From assembly GCF_001625305.1 (NCBI RefSeq), contig NW_017803457.1:209731-273730 (forward strand): a DNA stretch of 64,000 nt, in the 5' to 3' direction. The notes under the pieces were generated by a model. It searched no databases. It saw only the letters and a program-made list of their open reading frames with translations, and had not been told where the DNA came from. A program made the translations under genes and the position numbers. This document shows positions 58,401-64,000 of the stretch, piece by piece; the stretch's first letter is position 1, and every line of letters starts with the position of its first letter. Source of the DNA: Branchiostoma belcheri. Its lineage: Eukaryota; Chordata; Leptocardii; Amphioxiformes; Branchiostomatidae.

Positions 58401-60151
58401 AAGGTAATCCTCATTCTGACATTGCCGCGTCACTTAACAACCTAGGTAACGTCTGTGGGAGCCTCGGCGATCACATTAAGTCTATTAGCTATCATGAACA
58501 GGCACTAGCGATGTGGTGGAATATCTATGGTAAAGGCAATCCGCACCCTGACATCGCCAAGTGTTTGGGGAATTTGGGTTCCGCCTGGATGGACTTTGGT
58601 GATCAAAGAAAGGCCATCGGATACTATGAACAGGACCTACATATGATGTGGAGAATCCATGGTGAGAACAAGGCACATCCGGACATCGCAGATTCACTCC
58701 ACAACTTGGGTTCCGCCCTGGGAACATTAGGTAATCACAGAGAGGCCGTCAGGTACTTTGAACAGGCACTACAGATGAAGCGGAAGCTCTATGGTGATGA
58801 CACTGCTCATCCTAAAATCGCCTCATCACTTAACAACCTGGGTGGTGCCTGGGCCAAGCTTGGTGATGTTAGAAAGGCCGTCAGTTATAATGAACAGGCA
58901 CTACAAATGATGCGGTCTGTCTATGGTGAGGGCATCTCTCACCCTGACATCGCCAACTCATGTCAAATTATGGGTGAAACTTTGTTAACTTTAGGTGATA
59001 ACAAAAAGGCTGTCGGATATTTAGAACAATCACTAGAGAACTGGAGGAGTATCTACGGCGAGATTACTGCGCATCCTGACACCGCCAGGGTACTAGTTTT
59101 GTTGGGTGCCGTTTGGAGTAACCTTGATGATCGCAGAAAGAGCAACAACTATTACATACAGGCACTAGAGATGCAGCGGAGTATCTGCAGTAAGGGAACC
59201 GTGCAACCTGGCATGGCTACGTCATTGGACAACATGTGTGCTACTTTGGAAATCTTAGGGCATTACAAAGAAGCCGTCAGCTATCGTGAGCAGTCACTAG
59301 AGATGAAGCAGAAAATCTATGGCAAGAAAACTGCACATCCTGACATCGCCAAATCACTTAACAGCTTGGGTAACGCATGGAGTAAACTGGGCGACCACAA
59401 AAAGGCCGTCAGCTATCACGAACAGTCACTAGAGATGAGGCGTAGTATCTATAGTGATGTAAGCGCACATCCTGACATCGCCAACTCACTTCACGAATTG
59501 GGTAACACTTGGAATAACATTGGTGATTACAGAAAGGCCGTTGGCTATCATGAGCAGTCACTAAAGATGAGGCGGAGTATCTATAGTGATGACATCGCAC
59601 ATCCTGACATCGCTGAGTCACTTAACGACTTGGGTGCCACATGGGACATGTTAGGTGATCACATAAAGGCCGTCAGGTTTTATGAACAGTCACTACAGAT
59701 GGGGAGGAGGATTTATGGTGAGGAAGTCGCGCATTCTGACATCGCCCAATCACTTAACAACTTGGGTAAGGCCTGGAGGAGCCTTGGCGATCACAAGAAG
59801 GCAATAAGATACTTTGAACATGTACTAGAGATGAGGCGAAGTATCTTCAGAGGAGACATCGCGCATCTTTACATAGCCGAAACACTTAACTTCTTGGGTG
59901 CCTCTTGGGGAATGTTAGATGATGACAGGAAAGCCGCCAGCTATTTCGAGCAATCACTAGAGATAACACGGAGTTATTACGGTGAGGACACCGCAAATCC
60001 TCACATCTACTCATGTCTCCAAAACTTGGGTATCACCTGGAGTTCACTTGGTGATGACAGAAAGGCCGCCTCCTACTATGATGAGGCTGAACGGATCATG
60101 CAGATGATGGATACGGGGATTAGTTCCTGGCGTGTCGCTGTAAAAAAATGA
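36730..60151 (+). CDS. Large TPR protein with a DUF294/GlnD-like nucleotidyltransferase domain
   Basis: Four coding exons (36730-37419, 54652-54737, 55077-55183, 55392-60151), phases consistent, about 1880 residues. Residues 1-230 contain two helical units, each with 'SLGD.YL..G' and 'LQHRI.Y.EK'. Exons 2-4 continue with similar units ([30 protein letters not shown]). A nucleotidyltransferase fold follows with GLGSHATG (G460, S461) and YSDLEF (D472-x-E474). After it comes a segment with [30 protein letters not shown] and LITGEQDLV that I associate with DUF294-type proteins. Residues about 821-1877 are about 24 TPRs of 44 residues. No signal peptide or membrane segment was seen, so it is probably cytosolic. 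The substrate is unknown; such NTases transfer nucleotides to proteins or small molecules. The TPRs resemble kinesin light chain repeats, but the KLC coiled coil is absent. Confidence 0.85.
37420..38039. other. Start of the 17.2-kb intron, unique sequence
   Basis: About 600 bp of non-coding sequence with short AT repeats (37500-37575) and an A/C homopolymer patch (about 37783-37810). No element was recognised before the satellite begins. Confidence 0.5.
38040..38352 (+). repeat. Intronic ~100-bp satellite, block 1
   Basis: Diverged tandem copies of a unit of about 100 bp with the words ATTACATGTATATTCGTGAT, TACCATGTTCCTACTTTTCC, TTACATACTATTACTGTCC, TTGTAACTAGACATTAGATA and GGGGAAGACAGAGAGAGAA, in that order. 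The block ends where a foldback element inserted. Confidence 0.85.
38353..39180. mobile_element. Foldback element inserted in the satellite
   Basis: The ends TATGTCACAGGGGAGA and TCTCCCATGTGACATA are inverted repeats. Inside, many direct and inverted copies of GGGGAGATTGGAATCC alternate. Inner arms around TTTCAATCAATTTCAGCATAG and its complement extend the fold. The outer flanks resume the same satellite unit. A smaller palindrome sits in its centre. Confidence 0.8.
38636..38679. repeat. Nested palindrome within the foldback element
   Basis: AGCCTGGGTGCCA and TGGCACCCAGGCT flank a centre of about 16 bp (38637-38678). It forms a clean hairpin distinct from the surrounding arms and is probably its own short insertion. 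Confidence 0.7.
39181..40642 (+). repeat. Intronic ~100-bp satellite, block 2, with assembly gap
   Basis: About fourteen copies of the same unit, diverged by substitutions and small indels, with 143 N at 39494-39636. The gap is probably a collapsed stretch of the same repeat. The block ends at the 8-bp duplication GGGAAGGC (40635-40642). Confidence 0.88.
39494..39636. other. Assembly gap (143 N)
   Basis: A run of N inside the satellite. The true copy number here is unknown. Confidence 0.99.
40770..41551 (+). CDS. Possible captured two-exon small ORF in the hAT-like element
   Basis: ATG at 40770 opens [20 protein letters not shown] and continues to RRHQ, ending at CAG|gtttgt (40862). A possible second exon, 41492-41551 after TATGCAG, adds [19 protein letters not shown] and a stop, for about 50 residues. 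The peptide has no acidic residues and is rich in Arg, Ser and Leu, like a mitochondrial presequence. I do not recognise it. It could be chance, a captured gene start or a real small gene. Confidence 0.25.
41969..42264 (+). mobile_element. LINE 3' end with a 14-bp target duplication
   Basis: Flanked by TATGCAATGATTTT at 41955-41968 and 42265-42278. It ends in AATTTAAATAAATAAATAAA. It is a 5'-truncated, non-coding insertion that post-dates the hAT-like element it sits in. Confidence 0.82.
44133..44206 (-). CDS. Possible captured first exon, minus strand
   Basis: On the minus strand AAGATGGCGGTCGG, a good YY1 core over the ATG, opens a frame of about 24 codons: [20 protein letters not shown] and on. 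It ends at a donor GTGAGA (44132-44127). The peptide has no acidic residues. A possible acceptor, TTTCTAG, lies near 43516, after which one frame stays open for some 60 codons, but I recognise nothing in it. Confidence 0.25.
44602..46084 (+). repeat. Intronic ~100-bp satellite, block 3
   Basis: About fifteen copies of the unit, directly continuing the monomer interrupted at 40642. Homopolymer G runs after TTAGAT vary in length between copies. Confidence 0.88.
46085..47630 (-). mobile_element. LINE, minus strand, inserted in the satellite
   Basis: The minus strand from about 47625 reads [18 protein letters not shown], then [18 protein letters not shown]. Further on, in another frame, it reads [19 protein letters not shown], the known C-terminal block of LINE ORF2. 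At least one stop and one frameshift are present, so it is dead. The 3' end is at about 46085 (complement of TAATCTAATTTTATTTCGAA). A small MITE sits in its 3' UTR. Confidence 0.78.
46622..46928. mobile_element. MITE nested in the LINE
   Basis: Ends CTCGTTCAAACCT and AGGTTTGAACGAG are inverted repeats. Inner arms CGTGTTTTAGGGATTTTT and AAAAATCCCTAAAACACG extend the pairing to about 95 bp per arm. Confidence 0.78.
47631..49160 (+). repeat. Intronic ~100-bp satellite, block 4
   Basis: About fifteen copies. Successive TTACCATGTTCC positions are spaced about 99 bp. A short LINE/SINE tail (about 48370-48463, ending AATAAATAAATAAATAA) has inserted in one monomer. Two adjacent monomers near 48840-49010 are almost identical, which shows recent local duplication. 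Confidence 0.88.
49161..49400. promoter_or_regulatory. CCAAT/CRE cluster at the edge of the composite insert
   Basis: Two CCAATCAG words (49179 and 49259) and a perfect CRE, TGACGTCA (49289-49296), fall within 120 bp. The arrangement resembles a promoter, but no gene follows that I can recognise. It could be a transposon end. Confidence 0.3.
49855..50165 (+). repeat. Two tandem copies of a ~148-bp unit
   Basis: GTTGACCTT..GTTTTT, CTTGTCATCAAGATA, CTCGAGAATC and AAATGGATGTTCAT recur in order at about 49860-50005 and 50008-50155. The surrounding 49400-51900 is otherwise low in recognisable features and looks like old, unclassified repeat or low-copy DNA. Confidence 0.7.
51926..52490. mobile_element. 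MITE with arms of about 125 bp
   Basis: The left arm starts GCCTAAATACCTCAACCG and the right arm ends CGGTTGAGGTATTTAGGC. The arms share TATACATGGGCCAACAACC and TCTGGATACATTGTCTATGC with their complements. The interior has no coding frame. Confidence 0.82.
53213..53357. mobile_element. Short palindromic MITE, copy 1
   Basis: TAATGCCCCGCCTTATCCTC and GAGGATAAGGCGGTGCATTA form the ends of a palindrome with arms of about 55 bp around GGTCTCGCTACGCTCACTTG. A diverged copy is at 54477-54606. Confidence 0.78.
53363..54085 (+). repeat. Intronic ~100-bp satellite, block 5
   Basis: About seven copies of the unit, the last block before exon 2. Sequence after 54085 is unique until the MITE at 54477. 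Confidence 0.87.
54477..54606. mobile_element. Short palindromic MITE, copy 2
   Basis: CCCTGGTCAGATGAGATAAC and its partner CCTGACCAGGGATTACTCA flank TTCGCTACGCTCACTTGGTG, matching the element at 53213-53357. It lies about 45 bp before exon 2. Confidence 0.72.
54652..54737 (+). CDS. TPR-NTase gene, exon 2
   Basis: Joins in phase to exon 1 and reads [16 protein letters not shown], then a polar linker ([11 protein letters not shown]). Acceptor CATTATAG, donor AG|gtgagt with two bases of a Ser codon left for exon 3. The composition suggests a flexible linker. Confidence 0.78.
55077..55183 (+). CDS. TPR-NTase gene, exon 3
   Basis: [20 protein letters not shown] then [15 protein letters not shown], an amphipathic TPR-like helix pair. 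Acceptor TTCTACAG, donor G|gtaaac. The phase agrees with exons 2 and 4. Confidence 0.88.
55392..60151 (+). CDS. TPR-NTase gene, exon 4: NTase domain and 24 TPRs
   Basis: A single 4760-bp exon. Residues about 295-345 finish the N-terminal TPR-like region. About 435-600 is the nucleotidyltransferase, with the GS motif in GLGSHATG and the D-x-E in YSDLEF. About 600-800 is helical. From 56969 to the stop come about 24 repeats of 132 bp, each with the pattern HPDIA..LNNLG..W..LGD..KA..Y.EQAL.M...IYGE. Repeats 3, 4 and 6 carry insertions or deletions and number 4 lacks its first helix. Stop TGA at 60149-60151. Confidence 0.93.
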
Positions 60152-60270
60152 TTTTAAAATTGTTCAATAGCTTCACAGAGAACATCTCATGGAAGCAGTT
60201 AGTTATACAACTTTTTCCACTGGTATAACCATCTTAATTACATTGTTGTTCAAACTGTTCCAACACAAAA

Positions 60271-60276
60271 AATAAA
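60271..60276 (+). terminator. Polyadenylation signal of the TPR-NTase gene
   Basis: AATAAA lies 120 bp after the stop codon (CAAAAAATAAACTC), giving a short 3' UTR. Confidence 0.6.
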
Positions 60277-60289
60277 CTCAACACAAATT

Positions 60290-62330
60290 TTCGTCAAGCT
60301 TCGTCAGATGAATGATGCACTCGCTGACTCTCCAGAAGTCGGAAACGTGATGACGTCAGGAAAGGATCAAACGTAGCGGTAAGACGGAATCTACCACCGT
60401 CGCGGTTCAGAAAGTAGTCCATCTCCGTAACCAAAATGTGCACCACAGGACCCCGAAAGAACAGACGTGTGGGGTTATATATCACATTCGGTGCTCAGAA
60501 CAAAACATCAGAAGACCCTGCACATGAACATACATAGGGGAAACTAAATGGTACCTCAAGGCTAGATTCTCTAAACACAGGCATCCCCCTCCCAGTACGT
60601 GAATTGTCGCAACACTTACATATCATGTCACCCGGACACACAATTACGCTTGACAAGGTGCAAATTTGACTAAAGCATAACGCAGGAAAATAAAAACACC
60701 TTACCCCGGCCCAGTGGAAAGGGAATTCTGAATGCTTTATTTGAAAAATTCCTTTCGTTTCTGTTAAATCAAAAGAAACTAAGGGGCTACAGATGACAGT
60801 TTCACATTAAGAAAATTTCGTACCATAAGATGCAATAACAATTACTATCCTTTGCGCATAAGTTCTTTTTTTCTTACAATTTCTTAATTGTTTATCTAGA
60901 TAATTGATAATCAGACTTAAACAATAACACGTATTATCGAACTGCTGTCGGATGATAAAACTTAGATGCGATATATAGTGCAATAGATCTGAAGTATTAA
61001 TTACTTTTATTATGTATGGTCTATACGTTAATGTAGACTAAATAAGTCCAGTATACCATGACGATAATGTACACCTTCGTCAACTTAAAATAAATGTGAC
61101 AACGTAATTTCTGTAATAGTATATGTGCTCAGTTTTATATATTCACAAATGATAAGCAGTATATTGAGTATGAATTGTAAGCGGCAAACATATTTAGTAC
61201 CTCTTATGGTAAAATCATTTTATTAAAGGACATAAACTTTCAAATCTGTGTTTTGTTTTGCTCTGTCACCCGACCGCTTTTTCGATACGAAGACCACATT
61301 TCTGAGAAAACCAGGTTCTATCAGTCCCCGGTATGTTTTTGTTTTGTTTTCAGTTTAACTGCATTTGCTCGAAATACCGTACCTTACTGTATGAATAAAT
61401 AAATAGACATTGCTGATAATTATCGAAATATAATATTGACTCACTGAAAAAAATTGATAACTTCATTGTATCGTGTCTCCTATTTTATAGTTCCTTTAAT
61501 ATTGTGATATTTTAGGTAGATCGAAACAGCACGTCGGCTGAACGCACTGCACCTGCATGAAACTCGTAATGTATTGTACATAGCACTTTGCACCCCATTC
61601 GATCACCTTCCACGATAACTATCGTAGAAAGGGGACCACCATCCATCGATACATATCGGGGCAGAGGACTACGCTCGTCCTACAGCGTACACCTTCCACG
61701 ATAGCACAGCGAGTCTGAGGGAAGGTTCTATGCTGGTGGGGTCACCGTCCAGTACAGCAATGCATGCTGGAGTGACGAAAGGTCGTCAGATTTTCCAATA
61801 TGGCGGCTTTCATGTCCACCTGATACACAATATTACGGTTTATAGTGGGGCCAAATTTGAACGGCGGGACAAGGCTCCTCGCGCAGTTATATGTATAATC
61901 AGGTGTGCGACCCTGACCTAGGGTCACGTATTAATCTGACCTTTAGCTAGCATGGCATGGCGCCCCATTTTGGTGCATTTTCGGACATTTTTATTATTTT
62001 TAAACGTTATATTCAGGACGTTAGACGTATTATGCCGCGACGAGATTTTTTGTTATGTTTATAGTATTTTCGTGGGAACCATCAACCGATGAAATACTAT
62101 GACAGACGGACAGTATAGCATGTCTACAGCTTGAATATTTGTGTGCTCGATCGATCGACTATATATATATAAACATCACATCCAGTGAAGGCATGTGTAC
62201 TACGTATACGCAAGGAGGTAAGATCAGGTAAATATTGGTAGGTATTTCTTCTTGCACACTGCACACATATCGGATGTTCCTACACTTGGCCGAAGAAATT
62301 TACTCTACTAGTCTACCCTACTCTTCTCTA
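60290..62330. other. 3' flank, no gene recognised
   Basis: Mostly AT-rich. The part at 61600-61740 contains two CACCTTCCACGATA words about 90 bp apart and GGGTCACC, and 61900-62000 carries AGGGTCACGTATTAATCTGACC. These look like pieces of an old repeat. No reading frame is convincing. Confidence 0.4.
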
Positions 62331-62338
62331 CTCATACA

Positions 62339-63411
62339 AAGGCCCATAAGTACAATGGACACTACAGACAAATCCTAATGTGGGAATATCTGCTTAGACT
62401 AGAGAATGTCTAGTGCTTGCATGTCTAATTTTAATGTACAGAATTTTAATGTAGACAAGAGAATATGACAAATAAAAGGAGTAAAAAAGCAATAGATCAG
62501 TTGGTAGCAAACTTGTCAACAGGGATTTTTTTCAAACCTTTCATGCTAATGAGGAATAGAAACAGCTTAAATGCATTTGATGAAATGCACATCAAGTTTA
62601 GCCCACATGTATATAGTCCCTATATAATCAAGGGAACTCACAAGCATGATAGATTACATGCATATGAGGGAGAAACATCTACATTGATCTGGGATTACAT
62701 TGATGGGGAACAGGATGAAGGGAAAAGTTCTCAGATTACCGCACTTTTGTATTATCTGAAAAGCTTAATGTGCATTTCTTCATACACTCAACAGTCAAGA
62801 CGTTTCTGTAGAACATAAGTAGCCTTGTCAGAATATTGACAGTTTGCTACCGAGACACCTCTCGCTTTTTCCTCCGTTCCCTTAGTACAAGTATTTAAAT
62901 AATGGTTTTTATTGGTCAAACAGAACCCATGCAGTTGCAGCCTTAATATGGCTGAATTGATGCAGGATATCACATAATAATCAATAAATATTCTCAAACA
63001 ATCAAATAATACACATGATACACATATTTGCAAGGATAATAAGGTGCCGTAAGGTGACCTCAATATAACTTTCCCCAAACAAAGTTAAGTGCCCATTCAC
63101 ACCTGGGTGTAGTGAGAAAAATCATGTATAGTGCCTATCCCAAGGGAACAAATTTGGGGCGCATGTCCAGACATGTCCCAGGTCAACTCGGGATCGAACC
63201 CGGATCTCCCCATTTCATAGTTGAATGCTATACCACTACGCCACATACACCACCCCTATTCACTTGTCTTCAATGAAAATGTATATTTTAAAAAACTATA
63301 TATCTATTATATCTATCTATATAAAAGTATACATACTGAGTAAATACTCCATAAGTAGAAATGCTGACACTGAAGAAGAATAGGTCTCAAATTGTACTTA
63401 TGGGCCTTCAT
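62339..63411. mobile_element. Inverted-repeat-bounded unit with an unrecognised ORF
   Basis: AAGGCCCATAAGTACAAT at about 62339-62356 is repeated inverted as ATTGTACTTATGGGCC near 63394. Between them the + strand frame 62465-62818 could encode 117 residues (MTNKRSKKAIDQLVANLS and on), ending soon after SSYTQQSRRF. I recognise no domain and no splice structure. A SINE has inserted in the right half. Confidence 0.35.
63070..63256 (-). mobile_element. tRNA-derived SINE, minus strand
   Basis: On the minus strand GTGTATGTGGCGTAGTGGTA (A-box) begins at about 63250, and GATCCGGGTTCGATCCCG (B-box) is near 63207-63190. The tail toward 63070 shares TTCTCACTACACCCAGGTG with the other SINEs. The tRNA head is well preserved but its 3' end runs into the SINE body. 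Confidence 0.72.
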
Positions 63412-63749
63412 AGGTATTGCACCTTATATATATATATAACATATACAGTTTCTGGCCTAGGCCTTTTCCCTTAGATCTGTTTGTCAAATATGGAGAAGCT
63501 ACCATAGTAGTAGGAAGCTAAGTAATGTTATAATTTATTTTGTACTTTTATCTATCCTGCTGGTTAGAATTAAGATTATTTGGGTTAAGTTAGAACCTAA
63601 AATTTAAGAGGTAAGTAAGATTATACATTATATATAACATTAGTTAGATAAGATAACTTACCTAAGGCTTTTAAAAGCTATATGTTGTTAAAACATTTAG
63701 CTTTGGGGGGAGGTATTAACCACTAACCCAAATACACAACCGCAAACCC

Positions 63750-63915
63750 CCACTCCAACCACACACACACACAAACACATGCAAGCACACACACATGCAC
63801 ACGCACACACACAAGCACATACACAAGCACACAGACACACACACACACAAGCACACACACACACACACACACACACATGCACACACACAAGCACACACAC
63901 AAGCACATAGACACT

Positions 63916-63964
<49 letters not shown>

Positions 63965-64000
63965 ACACACATGCACACACAGAAGCACATAGACACACAC
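63750..64000 (+). repeat. (CA)n microsatellite running off the window
   Basis: CA dinucleotides with GCACA interruptions continue to the window edge. The frames across it are low-complexity. Confidence 0.95.

Noticed and set aside
56969-60151. Kinesin light chain identity for the TPR gene
   Set aside because: The repeats resemble KLC TPRs, but there are about 24, the N-terminal heptad coiled coil is absent, and a nucleotidyltransferase domain precedes them.

Overview
The window looks like nuclear DNA of an invertebrate chordate, most likely a lancelet (Branchiostoma). This is an inference from three things: many small GT-AG introns in a gene co-linear with vertebrate MAN2B1; a large TPR plus nucleotidyltransferase protein of a kind I associate with lancelets and other marine invertebrates; and a very dense load of MITEs, tRNA-derived SINEs, LINE tails and microsatellites. 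Nothing in it is prokaryotic.

Two host genes, both on the + strand, account for the coding content. (1) 2081-32153: lysosomal alpha-mannosidase (GH38, MAN2B1). I could join 25 exons in phase into a 1011-codon reading frame with signal peptide, zinc ligands, nucleophile and C-terminal domains. Exon 15 is split by a 3.28-kb hAT-like foldback element (17596-20873) flanked by a perfect 8-bp target duplication, so this haplotype carries a stop soon after the junction unless splicing removes the element. (2) 36730-60151: a four-exon gene for a protein of about 1880 residues. It has an N-terminal helical-repeat part, a DUF294/GlnD-like nucleotidyltransferase domain and about 24 kinesin-light-chain-type TPRs of 44 residues in one 4.76-kb last exon. 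A CpG-rich, ETS-site-bearing stretch ending in a strong splice donor near 33211 may be its untranslated first exon.

Layout: 1-2080, upstream region with SINE and LINE debris and a possible MiT/TFE M-box; 2081-32750, the mannosidase gene with transposon-filled introns; 32750-36640, intergenic, with a tandem duplication split by a LINE; 36640-37419, first coding exon of the TPR gene; 37420-54651, one 17.2-kb intron built on a roughly 100-bp tandem satellite. That satellite is broken by a foldback element, a 3.96-kb hAT-like element with possible captured gene starts, a LINE and a composite 4.2-kb insert. 54652-60151 holds exons 2-4 of the TPR gene, and 60152-64000 is 3' flank ending in a CA microsatellite. 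Assembly gaps lie at 18809-18828 and 39494-39636.

The two genes have no evident functional link. The main biological points are the transposon inside a catalytic-enzyme exon, the satellite-based intron, the possible gene-capturing hAT-like element and the NTase-TPR protein.
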